Shown one piece after another: positions 17,132 through 28,100 of a stretch of 64,000 nucleotides of DNA. Within the stretch, counting starts at the first letter, position 1. The number at the start of each line of letters is the position of its first letter. The position numbers and the translations under genes were made by a program. Source of the DNA: Geminocystis herdmanii PCC 6308 (GTDB taxonomy: Bacteria > Cyanobacteriota > Cyanobacteriia > Cyanobacteriales > Cyanobacteriaceae); assembly GCF_000332235.1 (NCBI RefSeq), contig NZ_CM001775.1:2917770-2981769 (forward strand), read 5' to 3'. Below the pieces are notes generated by a model. It saw only the letters and a list, made by a program, of their open reading frames with translations. It did no database searches and had not been told where the DNA came from.

Positions 17132-18865
17132 ATGACCATTTCTAAAAGTAAAACCGCCACCATCGAACTTTTAGATCAATATTTTACTACTGCCTTTTCT
17201 GCACCCGAAGGAATACCGAAGTTACGAGAGTTGATTCTTTCTTTGGCAATGCAAGGGCAACTTGTACCCCAAAACCCTGACGATAAACCCGCACGGGAAT
17301 TATTAAAAGATATTCAAGCCGAAAAACAACGGTTAATCAAGGAAGGAAAGCTCAAAAAATCTGATCCTTTACCAGAAATTACCCCCGATGAAATTCCCTA
17401 TGATATTCCAGACACTTGGGAATGGGTGAGATTAGGTGATATGGGAAATATTTTTAACGGTAATAGTATTAACTCAAAAATTAAAGAAACGAAATATAGA
17501 GATATTATTGGATTGCCATATATTGCAACAAAAGATGTTGGTTATGGTTTTGAAAAAGTTGATTATGAAAACGGCATTTTTATTCCAAAAAATGAGGATA
17601 AATTCAAAATTGCTCATAATGGTTCAATTTTAATCTGTTCAGAAGGAGGAAGCGCAGGAAAAAAATGCGGTCTCATTGATAGAGATATTTGTTTTGGGAA
17701 TAAATTATTTGCTAATGAACCTTTTGCAAAGATTTCTTCAAAATTTATTCTTTGTATTTATTTAACTCCTTTTTTTAAAGTTTTATTTACAAATTCAATG
17801 ACTGGAATAATTGGCGGTATATCCATAAATAAGTTTATAAAACTTTTAATTCCTCTACCGCCCCTAGAAGAACAAAAGAGAATAGTAGAGAGAATCGAGT
17901 CATTAATGGACAAGTGCGATCGACTTCAAGACTTCCATCAGCAAAGGGAAGCAATAAGATTAAAAATGCAACTAGCCGTAGGGGATAAACTCTTAAATGC
18001 GCCCGATAAACAGACATTTAACGAGGCTTGGCAATTCATGGCGAACAACTTTGAGACTCTCTACAGCGTCAAGGAAAACGTTAAGGAATTAAGGAAAGTC
18101 ATCCTCCAATTAGCGGTAATGGGTAAATTAGTACCACAGGATACAAGAGATCGATCGGCGAGGGAGTTATTAAGGGATATTGAGGCAGAAAAGCAACGGT
18201 TAATCAAAGAAGGTAAAATTAAACCGCAAAAACCCTTACCTGCAATCACTCCTGATGAAATTCCCTATGATATTCCAGACACTTGGGAATGGGTTAGAGT
18301 AATTAATGTAGTTGATGTGGGAACTGGATCGACTCCAACTAAATCTAATTCAGAATACTATAACGGAACGATTCCTTGGTACACAAGTTCAGCAACAAAT
18401 AATTTATTTGCGGAGAAACCAAACATATTTATAACAGATAAAGCGATACAGGAAACTAATTGTAAAGTATTTCCAACGGGGAGTTTGATCGTAGCTTTAT
18501 ATGGACAAGGAAAAACAAGAGGACAAATTAGTGAAATAATCATATCCGGAGCAACTAATCAAGCTATTGCCGCAATGATATTTTTTGAATCATCAAAAGG
18601 GATAAAAAAATATCTTAAATATTATTTCTTAAAAATTTATGATGAAATTAGAAGTCTAGCAGAAGGTGGCGCTCAGCCTAATTTAAACATTGGCAAAATA
18701 AAAAATATACCGATTCCTTTACCACCACTTGAAGAACAAAAAAGAATAGTCGAGAAAGTAGATAAAATGATGAAATTATGTGACGAATTAGAGGAAAAAA
18801 TCACCGCTCAAACGGACACCCAAACAAGGCTTTTATATAGCACGATCGCGCAAATTTTACCCTAA
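17132..18865 (+). CDS. hsdS: Type I restriction specificity subunit HsdS (orphan)
   Basis: This has two target-recognition domains in tandem, each followed by a conserved helical spacer; both spacers begin LPPLEEQKRIVE. The pre-TRD segments also repeat (ITPDEIPYDIPDTWEWV in both halves), as expected for the pseudo-dimeric HsdS that chooses the bipartite target. The start at 17132 (MTISKSKTATIELLDQYF) fits family N termini; an upstream ATG at 17096 would add 12 unusual residues. No hsdM or hsdR is in the window, so the partners are elsewhere or lost. Confidence 0.9.
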   Translation: MTISKSKTATIELLDQYFTTAFSAPEGIPKLRELILSLAMQGQLVPQNPDDKPARELLKDIQAEKQRLIKEGKLKKSDPLPEITPDEIPYDIPDTWEWVRLGDMGNIFNGNSINSKIKETKYRDIIGLPYIATKDVGYGFEKVDYENGIFIPKNEDKFKIAHNGSILICSEGGSAGKKCGLIDRDICFGNKLFANEPFAKISSKFILCIYLTPFFKVLFTNSMTGIIGGISINKFIKLLIPLPPLEEQKRIVERIESLMDKCDRLQDFHQQREAIRLKMQLAVGDKLLNAPDKQTFNEAWQFMANNFETLYSVKENVKELRKVILQLAVMGKLVPQDTRDRSARELLRDIEAEKQRLIKEGKIKPQKPLPAITPDEIPYDIPDTWEWVRVINVVDVGTGSTPTKSNSEYYNGTIPWYTSSATNNLFAEKPNIFITDKAIQETNCKVFPTGSLIVALYGQGKTRGQISEIIISGATNQAIAAMIFFESSKGIKKYLKYYFLKIYDEIRSLAEGGAQPNLNIGKIKNIPIPLPPLEEQKRIVEKVDKMMKLCDELEEKITAQTDTQTRLLYSTIAQILP

Positions 18866-19040
18866 ATTTCTCTCTTATTAAGGGAGGTTAGGGGGGATCA
18901 TATTTTTTATAAAAAAGGTTAAGTTCGATCGAGTTTATGAGTTAAAATCAAATAACCCAACACCATAGACTTTTTTTAATGATTATTAGTAGAATAATTA
19001 AAAGTTAGATGATACCCATTATTAAATTAGGATAAAAAAG

Positions 19041-19508
19041 ATGATCGAAATTTGGCAAAAACCAGAAATTATTGCTTGGACACAAATTATTTTAAATAGT
19101 TATACTCAATTATTAGGAGAAGAATTAATTAATAGAGAGAGGGATGAGTTAACTCAATCTCAAAATTTATTTTATGCAGATAAAGTAGTTTATTCCCATG
19201 ATACCCAAAGTGATCCTATTTATAATTATAGTAATAAAAAAGGGTTAGAATTATGGGAAATGGATTGGGAAACCTTGACAAAAACGCCATCTCGCACTAC
19301 CACTCAACCCTTATTAAGAGAAGAAAGACAACAATTATTAAGGGAAACCATGACAAAAGGTTATATAAAAAATTATCAAGGAATTAGAGTATCTAGTAGT
19401 GGTAAAAAATATCTAATTAAAGATATAACTGTGTGGAATTTAACCGATAAAAATGGTAAATTTTGCGGACAAGCGGCGACTTTTTCACAGTGGGAAAAGC
19501 TATCTTAA
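19041..19508 (+). CDS. MEKHLA-domain protein
   Basis: A 155-residue single-domain protein. The segments LEDLNYA-like YNYSNKKGLELWEMDWETLTKTPSR, then EERQQLL and the final NGKFCGQAATFSQWEKL, match MEKHLA, a PAS-like domain also found at the end of plant HD-Zip III proteins and in cyanobacteria. Its role is probably ligand or protein sensing; nothing in the neighbourhood defines it. Confidence 0.8.
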   Translation: MIEIWQKPEIIAWTQIILNSYTQLLGEELINRERDELTQSQNLFYADKVVYSHDTQSDPIYNYSNKKGLELWEMDWETLTKTPSRTTTQPLLREERQQLLRETMTKGYIKNYQGIRVSSSGKKYLIKDITVWNLTDKNGKFCGQAATFSQWEKLS

Positions 19509-19677
19509 TTTATGAAATCTTAATGGAGATGCTAAAATTATTAACAACTTTTATCTAACCATTACTTATCAATAATTTCGTAATAATTCTACTTTGCGTC
19601 TTTGCGCCTTTGCGTGAAATTTTACTATAATTATTGAACCCAACCTAATTTAATTCGATCGAACTTACCATAATTTA

Positions 19678-20952
19678 ATGACAAATAATCAAAGAAAAAC
19701 AGAGCTAGATATATTATTAGAACCTTACCAAAAATTTGGTATTAGTTTAGGTTTAGAAAGAATCAAAAACCTATTAAATGTATTAGGAAATCCTCAAGAA
19801 AAAGTTTCTATAATTCATGTTGCAGGTACAAATGGTAAAGGTTCAGTTTGTGCTTATTTATCCTCAATTTTAACTCAAGCAGGTTATAACACAGGACGTT
19901 ATACTTCCCCTCATTTAGTACATTGGAATGAAAGAATTTGCCTAAATGAAAAACCAATTTCTACAGAAAAATTAATCGCTATTATTAAACATATTTCTAC
20001 CGTTATTGATTCACTGGAAGAATGTCCAACTTTATTTGAAGTCATAACGGCTTCGGCTTGGGTTTATTTTGCCGAGTGTCAAGTTGATGTGGCTGTGATG
20101 GAGGTTGGTTTAGGTGGAAGACTTGATGCGACTAACGTGTGCGATCGAAACCTTGTTAGTATTATTACCTCTATCAGTCGAGAACATTGGCAAAGATTAG
20201 GTAACACATTGACAGAAATTGCCACAGAAAAAGCAGGGGTTATCAAGGCTCAATGCCCTGTTATCGTGGGTAATTTACCAGAAGAAGCAAATATAGTAGT
20301 TAGAAATAGAGCAAAAATCTTAGATTGTCCAACTATATGGGCAGAATCTGCGGAAAAATTCTCGAAAAATGGCGAAAATTGGGCTAAATATCAAGATATA
20401 GAATATCCTCTCCCCCTTGCAGGAGATATACAATTACATAATTCTGCGATCTCGATCGAAACTATAAAAATATTACAAGCTCAAGGATGGCATATCAAAC
20501 TTGAGCATATACAAGAAGGCATGAGGAAGGCAAAATGGAGGGGGAGGATTGAATGGGTAACGTGGCAAGGGCAAAAAATGTTAATCGATGGGGCGCATAA
20601 TGTGGCTTCGGCACAAATTTTGAGACAATATGTCGATACTTTGAATAAACCTATTATCTGGGTAATGGGGATGTTAAGCACAAAAGATCATCAAGGCATT
20701 TTTGAGGCTTTACTGCGTCCTCAAGATCAATTACACTTAGTACCAGTTCCTGATCATAGCAGTACCGATACAGAGTTTCTCTCACAACTTGCGCAAAATG
20801 TCAATCCTCTGTTAACAAAAGTTAACACTTATGAGGATTTATTCATCGCCCTCGAAAAAGTTAGCTCGATCGTGGATAATGAAAAGGAAATTATAGTACT
20901 ATGCGGTTCGTTATATTTACTAGGCTATTTTTTACAACATTTTTCGCAATAA
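19678..20952 (+). CDS. folC: Folylpolyglutamate synthase / dihydrofolate synthase
   Basis: A 424-residue ATP-dependent ligase of the Mur family. The P-loop reads HVAGTNGKGSVCAYL, followed by GRYTSPHLVHWNERI, EVGLGGRLDATNV and the C-terminal DGAHN motif (LIDGAHNVASA). It adds glutamate to dihydropteroate and folates. The gene begins with ATG directly after an AT-rich leader containing CGATCG. Bifunctionality is assumed from the single-copy bacterial pattern. Confidence 0.95.
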   Translation: MTNNQRKTELDILLEPYQKFGISLGLERIKNLLNVLGNPQEKVSIIHVAGTNGKGSVCAYLSSILTQAGYNTGRYTSPHLVHWNERICLNEKPISTEKLIAIIKHISTVIDSLEECPTLFEVITASAWVYFAECQVDVAVMEVGLGGRLDATNVCDRNLVSIITSISREHWQRLGNTLTEIATEKAGVIKAQCPVIVGNLPEEANIVVRNRAKILDCPTIWAESAEKFSKNGENWAKYQDIEYPLPLAGDIQLHNSAISIETIKILQAQGWHIKLEHIQEGMRKAKWRGRIEWVTWQGQKMLIDGAHNVASAQILRQYVDTLNKPIIWVMGMLSTKDHQGIFEALLRPQDQLHLVPVPDHSSTDTEFLSQLAQNVNPLLTKVNTYEDLFIALEKVSSIVDNEKEIIVLCGSLYLLGYFLQHFSQ

Positions 20953-20987
20953 CTGATGAATCGATCGATAACCGATAAAATGAAAGT

Positions 20988-21056
20988 TCGTAGTGATAGC
21001 TTTAGCTATTTCGTCTTATCATTTTAAGGTGAATGTGGGCAATGCCCACCCTACAT
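20988..21056. repeat. Dispersed repeats: GTTCGTAGTGAT...and GTGGGCAATGCCCAC palindrome
   Basis: Part of the GTTCGTAGTGATGGCTTTAGC family (compare 35577 and 38426), then the perfect palindrome GTGGGCAATGCCCAC. Palindrome copies recur near 35662, 40444, 43203 and 46927. Confidence 0.75.
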
Positions 21057-21086
21057 TTTACCTTCCTAATGTCATTGACTATTATT

Positions 21087-22727
21087 ATGAACTCTCCTTT
21101 ATTAGAAATTAAAAATCTGAAAGTTGCCTATCCTGTCACTAACTACGGTGAGAATCAACTAACTTGGGCAGTAAATGATGTATCTTTTGATTTGGATAAA
21201 GGGGAAATCATGGCTTTAGTGGGGGAGTCGGGTTGCGGTAAATCCACTTTGGGAAGGGCTGTAATGCGATTATTACCAGATAAAAGCTCGATCGAGGGTT
21301 CAGCAAATTTTCAGGGAGAGGATATATTTAGTTTTGATAGCCAAGCTATGCGCAGATTTCGAGGAGAAGCTATAGCTTTAGTATTTCAAGACCCTATGAC
21401 CAGATTAGACCCTTTAATGACTATTGGGGATCATTGTATCGAAACATTGAAAGCTCATCAACCCCAATTATCCACAAAAGAGGCAAAAGAAAAAGCCTTA
21501 TCCACTCTGGAAACAGTGAAAATATCTCCTGAAAGGTTTAATCAGTATCCCCATGAGTTTAGTGGGGGAATGCGTCAACGTGTGGCGATCGCACTTGCAT
21601 TATTATTAGAACCTAAGTTGATAGTTGCAGACGAACCCACTACTTCCCTTGATGTGACTATCGCTTCCGAAATTTTGGCAGAGTTAACTTCTTTATGTCG
21701 AGATAGGGATATGGCATTATTGTTGATTTCCCATGATTTGGCGATGGTAGGTAAATATTGCGATCGAATTGGGGTAATGTATCAAGGGGAGATGGTAGAA
21801 ACGGGAAAAGTAGAAGATGTCATGTATTCACCCCACCATGAATATTCTAAATCTTTATTGGAGGCGGCTTTCCATTTGCATCACACCACCGCTTCTCAAC
21901 CTCCAGAAGAAAAAACAACGCCACTATTACAGTTAAAAAATTTAAAACAATACTATACCCTCGAAGCTAATTTTATTGAGCAAATTTTAGGCAAAAAATC
22001 CCAAACTATCAAAGCGGTAGATAATCTTAACCTAGATATTAAACAAGGGGAAATCTTAGGTTTAGTAGGGGAGTCTGGCTGTGGAAAAAGTACCCTGTCT
22101 CGCACTATTTTACAATTAATTAGGGCAACTTCGGGACAAGTTCAATTTCTTGATCAAGATTTAACTACCCTTCCAGAGACTGAAATTCGAGGCTTAAGAA
22201 AAGAAATACAGATGATTTTTCAAGACCCTCACGCTTGTTTAAATCCGATGATGACTATAGGAGAGTCTATCACCGAACCGCTCTTAATTCATCAACTGGG
22301 TAACAAACAAGAAAATCAAGAAAGGGTAGAAAAGATGTTAAATCGAGTCGGATTAAACCCCCAAGAATACTATAACCGTTATCCGAAGGAACTTTCAGGA
22401 GGACAACAACAAAGAGTTGCGATCGCACGGGCATTAATTACTAATCCGAAATTGGTTATATGTGATGAACCTGTAAGTATGTTAGATGCCACAGTACAAG
22501 CCCAAGTATTAGACTTAATTTTAGAATTGAAAGCGGAGTTTAATTTAACCTATCTTTTTATTACCCATGATTTATCTGTAGCCAAGTTTTTGTGCGATCG
22601 AATTGCCGTCATGAATGGCGGTAAAATAGTAGAATTGGGAGACACTGCAAGTATTTTTAAAAATCCCCAACATCCTTACACAAAAACCCTTCTAGCTTCC
22701 GCCTTCACCTTTTCTGATGGTAAATAG
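21087..22727 (+). CDS. Peptide/nickel-type ABC transporter, fused double ATPase
   Basis: Two complete ABC ATPase domains in one chain of 547 residues. The first has Walker A GESGCGKSTLG, signature FSGGMRQRVA and Walker B LIVADEPTT. The second has Walker A GESGCGKSTLS, signature LSGGQQQRVA and Walker B LVICDEPVS. This is the DppD-DppF / GsiA-like fusion that drives oligopeptide or related import. The ATG at 21087 is chosen because the longer frame from 21033 is made of an intergenic repeat. Permease genes are not adjacent. Confidence 0.93.
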   Translation: MNSPLLEIKNLKVAYPVTNYGENQLTWAVNDVSFDLDKGEIMALVGESGCGKSTLGRAVMRLLPDKSSIEGSANFQGEDIFSFDSQAMRRFRGEAIALVFQDPMTRLDPLMTIGDHCIETLKAHQPQLSTKEAKEKALSTLETVKISPERFNQYPHEFSGGMRQRVAIALALLLEPKLIVADEPTTSLDVTIASEILAELTSLCRDRDMALLLISHDLAMVGKYCDRIGVMYQGEMVETGKVEDVMYSPHHEYSKSLLEAAFHLHHTTASQPPEEKTTPLLQLKNLKQYYTLEANFIEQILGKKSQTIKAVDNLNLDIKQGEILGLVGESGCGKSTLSRTILQLIRATSGQVQFLDQDLTTLPETEIRGLRKEIQMIFQDPHACLNPMMTIGESITEPLLIHQLGNKQENQERVEKMLNRVGLNPQEYYNRYPKELSGGQQQRVAIARALITNPKLVICDEPVSMLDATVQAQVLDLILELKAEFNLTYLFITHDLSVAKFLCDRIAVMNGGKIVELGDTASIFKNPQHPYTKTLLASAFTFSDGK

Positions 22728-22895
22728 GATATAGGAGTTAGAAGACAGGAGAAATACTGAAAATAAAGGTTTTTAGGCTATAAACAATTTTGGTTCTTTG
22801 ACTTTGAATATGATAAATTATTGATGAAGGTAGGCAAAAGGCAACAAAGAATAATAAAAATAATTATTTGAGTTTTTTCCTCTATAATTTCAAAT

Positions 22896-23525
22896 TTAAC
22901 TTAAACGACTTATCATGTCATTTTGAATGGCTTGTTCATCATAAATAGTAATGATTCTATTCGGTCTTAAACTACTATAATAAAGTCTTCCCGTTAAAAG
23001 TGTAATTTTTTTTATTTTAGTATCATCAGGTTTATTTTCTAATAAATCTAAGCATGAAAAATATAAAAACTCACTATAATTTTCAGGAATTTTATTAATC
23101 AAAGTGATAATATATAAGATTTTTTCTCTTACTGCCTCATTATCAATTTCTTTTAAAAAACAATTAACTAATGTTTGATAAGTCAAATTATTAAAAAATC
23201 CATTTTTACCTTTTAACTGTAAATTAATTTTGACTTTTTGTACAATTATTTCTAATGTTTCCCATACAATTAAAAATTGTGAATATTGTTCACATAAAGT
23301 TAGTACTCTTTCATAATATCCATCCAATAAAAAATTAAAAGTACTTAAAGATTTAGAATTTTTCCATACTCTTATAAAATCCCTAAATAATTTTTCTGAA
23401 AAACTATTTATTTCTATCTCTTTTAGTGAATTATCTATCTCTTTTATTTGTTTTATACTCAGGTTATGATAAATAATTAATAAGATAAATCCTATGAATA
23501 TTAATAAAACAATAACAATCTCCAT
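22896..23525 (-). CDS. Hypothetical protein with N-terminal membrane anchor
   Basis: A 209-residue protein from an internal ATG: MEIVIVLLIFIGFILLIIYH is a single membrane helix followed by a charged, AT-rich soluble region of helices. A longer start at 23564 would only add 13 residues before the helix. No family is recognised. It lies alone, convergent with the ABC transporter gene. Confidence 0.55.
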   Translation of the reverse strand: MEIVIVLLIFIGFILLIIYHNLSIKQIKEIDNSLKEIEINSFSEKLFRDFIRVWKNSKSLSTFNFLLDGYYERVLTLCEQYSQFLIVWETLEIIVQKVKINLQLKGKNGFFNNLTYQTLVNCFLKEIDNEAVREKILYIITLINKIPENYSEFLYFSCLDLLENKPDDTKIKKITLLTGRLYYSSLRPNRIITIYDEQAIQNDMISRLS

Positions 23526-23564
23526 ATTATTAAGATTAAAAATTATGTATATGAAACTCAACAA

Positions 23565-23972
23565 TGTGTATTATGTTGTAAAATGTAAGTTGGGTTAAAC
23601 GAAGTGCAACCCAACAATAGCCAATGATAAAAATTATTACTTTTGTGAAATGTTAGGTTTTGTTACCTCAACCTAACCTAGAATTTTATCAGAAAATAAA
23701 GGTTCGATGATTTCCCAATCAAGATGGGTGAGACTACTAGAATATGTTATTTTGGAGATTATAATTATTTTACATAATATTATAACCTACATTCTTGAGA
23801 TACCAAATGGGTTCTATAGGGTGCTTGGTAGAGTGCGTAAAATTTTGACTTATCTGTAATAGTTTTCTCAAAAATTTAATTCTTCAACAATTTTACCTGT
23901 AAATTTACTGATATATGATCTATAATGACTATGAGACAATTTAGTCTCCTACACTAATATAAGATTAACATC
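23565..23972. other. Intergenic region with dispersed hairpin
   Basis: 408 bp with no convincing gene. It contains a GTTGGGTT...AACCCAAC hairpin (about 23590-23617), then AT-rich sequence carrying the presumed promoter of the gene at 23973. Confidence 0.55.
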
Positions 23973-24551
23973 ATGACTAATAATCGTTTTCAAGATTGGT
24001 CAAAGCGTACTGAAAGAATACAAAAACAAGCCTTAAATGCTCCTTCAGTATGGGATAATTCCGTAGAAGAAGAACAAAAAACCATTGAAGAAGTTAAACA
24101 ACAATGGCAAAATAAACAGCATCAACAATTTAAACGTATTCAAAAACAGGAAAATGAGCATCAGAATATCAAAATTATTGTCTCTAGTTTAGTTTCTTTT
24201 ACCTTAATTGCGATCGCAGTACCGAATATTCCAGCTTGGTGGCAAATGGGAAAAAATAGTTTTGCAGAATTATTCCCTGAAGACACAGAAGCAAATAGTG
24301 GTAATCAACCGATAAAGGGCGGTTTTTTAGACAAAATAAAAAAATTACAGCAAAAACAAGCTAATAAAGAGAATAATCAGGAAAATAGCCTAAAGGAAGA
24401 TGGTACTGTTAAAAAAGAAGGTGGTAAAGCAACAATAGCTGATCAATTAGAAGAAAGTGTGGATAATATAGATAACTATAATCAAAATTTACAAAAAGCG
24501 ATCGATATTTCCGACGGGAAAGAAGCTAGTTTAGAAAAAGAAAAAAAATAA
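23973..24551 (+). CDS. Hypothetical cyanobacterial membrane protein
   Basis: A 192-residue protein with a charged, Gln-rich N-terminal helix (about 1-67), one membrane segment (IKIIVSSLVSFTLIAIAVP, about 68-88) and a highly charged, repetitive C-terminal tail rich in K, E, N and Q. It is 21 bp from the CRR7-like gene, so the two may be co-transcribed. I do not recognise the family. Confidence 0.6.
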   Translation: MTNNRFQDWSKRTERIQKQALNAPSVWDNSVEEEQKTIEEVKQQWQNKQHQQFKRIQKQENEHQNIKIIVSSLVSFTLIAIAVPNIPAWWQMGKNSFAELFPEDTEANSGNQPIKGGFLDKIKKLQQKQANKENNQENSLKEDGTVKKEGGKATIADQLEESVDNIDNYNQNLQKAIDISDGKEASLEKEKK

Positions 24552-24572
24552 CAATCAAAAAGCGCTAAATTT

Positions 24573-24827
24573 ATGGCTGACTCCATCATGTATCAACAAG
24601 ACGGTTATGTGGTTTTAGAAACCAACAAAGAAGAAGAATTAATGACAGAATCAGAGTTATTAAGCAAATTAGAGACATTGTTGGCTAGTCAGTCAGATTT
24701 ACCCCCCGATATAGCTAAAATTACTAACCCCTCTCAACAAGCCGAATATTTACTCAATAATTACTGTGAATTTAACCTTGACGATGATCATTATTTACAA
24801 TGGTATGTGGTGCGTTGGGAAAAATGA
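24573..24827 (+). CDS. crr7: Chlororespiratory reduction 7 (CRR7)-like protein
   Basis: An 84-residue protein matching the cyanobacterial/plastid CRR7 pattern: MYQQDGYVVLE near the N terminus, then LLSKLETLL, AEYLLNNYCEF and the final LQWYVVRWEK. In plants CRR7 is needed for assembly of the NDH complex; cyanobacterial homologues are of similar size, their role less studied. The recognition is from memory of the family, so moderately strong. Confidence 0.75.
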   Translation: MADSIMYQQDGYVVLETNKEEELMTESELLSKLETLLASQSDLPPDIAKITNPSQQAEYLLNNYCEFNLDDDHYLQWYVVRWEK

Positions 24828-25140
24828 TCAATAAATCGGAGTAAAAAAATTCGATTTTCCTTGACTTTTTCTCTCTTTTGCGTAATAATAGAAAAATAAA
24901 GATCATAATGGAAATCTAACTGTCAAATTCCAAAATTGTCAATATTCCCATTATCTAAATTTTAACAAAAATGTCAAGGTTTGTCAAGGGAAAAGTAAAA
25001 AAAAGGCGATTTTTTTCTCTGTTATTATTGTCACAGGCAAGATGTCTGTTTTACCCGGGATGGATTTAAAGTTTTTATATTAATCAGAAAAATTTGTCTC
25101 TGATTAAATTTACCAATAAACTTATATAAATTATTGCTCT
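24828..25140. other. Intergenic region upstream of cutA
   Basis: 313 bp without a gene. It contains several TTGTCAA/TGTCAAG repeats and a short palindrome (ACAGGCAAGATGTCTGT, about 25034-25050), which may be a terminator or dispersed repeat. The cutA promoter is presumably just upstream of 25141. Confidence 0.5.
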
Positions 25141-28100
25141 ATGGAAAAGAATAATTATGGTATAGTTTTAGTTACAGCTAGTAGTGAAACTGAAGCAAGT
25201 TCGATCGCCCATACCTTGATAGAAGAATCCTTGGCGGTGTGTGTCAATTTTATGCCCATTACTTCCGTTTATCATTGGCAAGGAAAAGTTTGTCAAGATT
25301 CGGAATGGCAATTAATTATTAAGACAGATTTGATACTTTTTGAGCGCCTCGAAAGTAAAATTAGAGAATTACATTCTTACGATGTACCAGAAATTGTGCG
25401 ATTCGTTTAGGTCAAAGTTGAGTCTCATAGAGACACCTAGAAGCCAATTCTAGCCCAACGTAAACCTAGCAAGGTAATCAAAAAACCTCAAGAGAAATTA
25501 AGACCCATCACAGGGCATCCTCGAAGGGCAAACTCAGAACCTAGATAACTTAATAACTGTTAAAAACAAAAGAATGGTAACATTCAGGCAACACTATAAA
25601 TAAGACGGAAATCAAGAGAAATGTAACAAAACTTTACAAAACTCAGTGCGGATTACCGAACCTGCGAAGTAGTGATAACCGAACAAGTATTTAAGTACTG
25701 ATGTACCTTGACAACTTGTACTTCCGTGATGGTGCAAAACCATCCGCCCAGATGTTGGGTTGACAGCATATCCCTCAGTCACTTGAAATTGGTAATCTCA
25801 TAGGCTGAAGCAGGGAAAGTAAGGTGTTCATACTACTAGCCTACCAAGTGGTACACATCACGCATTGTTGACTAAGATTACGCAAGGAACTCTCGTTTGA
25901 ACCATCGATAGGACAAACTAGCTAAAAAGGCTGACAAGCTAGACCAAAAAGGTAACTCCTAACATACCAGTAGTCTGATTTTACTAATCTGGAAACATCT
26001 ATACAGGACGGTGGATAGAGAGAATCTAAGGTCAACGAATACGGAAGACAGGAACGAAGTAACCTCCGAACGGCTCTCAGAGAGGTCGAAACTCTGAGTA
26101 GTAACCAGCGTAAGCCCCAAAGAGGAGAGATTGTGTAAGAAGCCAATGCCTTTATGTAATGTAAAAGATATGCTGACGTACACACTGAGAAATGTAATGT
26201 ATAGTTTTTAGTAGTAATTAAGAAGTTATGAACGTAAAGTATAAATGGAACGCTTGGAATCAAATCGATTGGAAAATCGTAGAGGTTGCAGTGTTTAAGT
26301 TACAAAAGAGAATATACAAAGCAAGTCAACGTGGCGATGTCAAATTGGTACACAAATTACAGAGACTACTAACCAAATCCTACTATGGGAAACTCTGGGC
26401 AACCAGAATGGTAACACAAGACAATCAAGGCAAGGTGACGGCAGGAGTTGACGGTAAAAAATCACTCAGACCCAACCAAAGACTTGAGTTAGCAAGTAGC
26501 CTAAGAATCGGTAGAAAAACAAAACCTTTAAGGAGAGTTTGGATACCAAAAACAAACGGTGAAAAAAGAGGACTTGGAATACCAACCATAGAAGACAGGG
26601 CTTTACAGGCTTTAGTCAAACTAGGATTAGAACCACAATGGGAATCAAACTTTGAGGGTAATTCATACGGATTCAGACCAGCAAGAAGCTGTCACGATGC
26701 TATAGAAGCAATATTCAATTCAATCAGATATGTACCAAAATATGTACTGGACGCTGATATAACTGGATGCTTTGACAACATCGACCACAATAAATTACTA
26801 AACAAACTAAACTCTTATCCTCAACTAAATAGACAAGTCAAGGCTTGGCTAAAAAGTGGAGTAATGGAAAATAAAGACCTAATACCTACTGACAAAGGCA
26901 CACCGCAAGGAGGAGTCATCTCACCCTTATTGGCTAACATTGCCTTACACGGTATGGAACTAGAAGTCAAGAAATACGCCAGAACTCTCAAAGGAAACAG
27001 TTATAGAAATGAAAAAAGTATAAGTCTAATAAGATACGCAGACGATTTTGTAATCCTGCACAAAGACTTAAACATAATCATTAAATGTAAAGAAATTATT
27101 GAAAAATGGCTTAAGGAAGTAGGACTAGAACTTAAACCAGAAAAGACCCACATATCCCACACTTTAAATGAGCATGAAGGAAATGTAGGTTTTGACTTTC
27201 TCGGATTTAACATTAGACAATATTCAATAGGAAAATGTCATAGTGGAAAATCCACGAATGGAAAGTTACTCGGATTCAAGACTATCATAAAACCCTCAAA
27301 GAAAAAAGTGAAAACCCACATCAAAAAAATTGGAGATGTAATAAGAAGGCACAAATCATCACCTCAAATAGCATTAATCAACGAATTAAATCCTATAATC
27401 AGAGGATGGAGTAATTATTACAGCACAGTTTGCAGTAAAGAAACCTACTCAGAATGTGACCATATTATATATCGACAATTAAAAAGATGGGGAGAAAGAA
27501 GACATTCAAAAAAATCCAAATCATGGGTTACAAGAAAATACTGGCATGAAGATTACTCAGACGAAAGAACGAGAAATTGGGTCTTCAAAACTAAGGACGG
27601 AATGATACTTTTAAATCACTCAGATACACCCATTGTGCGACACGTCAAAGTCAAAGGAGATAAAAGCCTTTTTGATGGAGATTGGATTTATTGGGCAACT
27701 CGTAAAGGTTCTCACCCTGAAGTATCAACAAAAATGGCAACATTATTGAAGAGACAAAAGGGTAAATGTAATCACTGTGGACTATATTTCAAAGATGGTG
27801 ACTTAGTAGAAATCGACCATGTTATCCCCAGTTCGTCAGGGGGCAAAAATGAGTATAATAATCTACAAGCATTACATCGACATTGCCATGACACCAAAAC
27901 TAATAACGACTACAAAGAAATTCCCAACTTTGGGAATAAGAAAAATACCAAAAGTATTCAAAGTTCCAAAGGGCATAGCCAAACAGGCAGAAGCCAATAG
28001 AAATTATCAAGCAACTTTGAAGAATATGGGTTATTAGGACTTGTACCTATGACAAAGGGCATTTTTGAGAGGAGCTGTGTGAGGTGAAAGTCTCATGCAC

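Noticed and set aside
21033-21086. Longer start for the double ABC ATPase
   Set aside because: It overlaps the dispersed GTGGGCAATGCCCAC palindrome; the ATG at 21087 starts directly before the first ATPase domain.
25922-26263. Minus-strand frames in the 5' part of the group II intron
   Set aside because: This region is structured intron RNA (domains I-III) and the frames show no family features.
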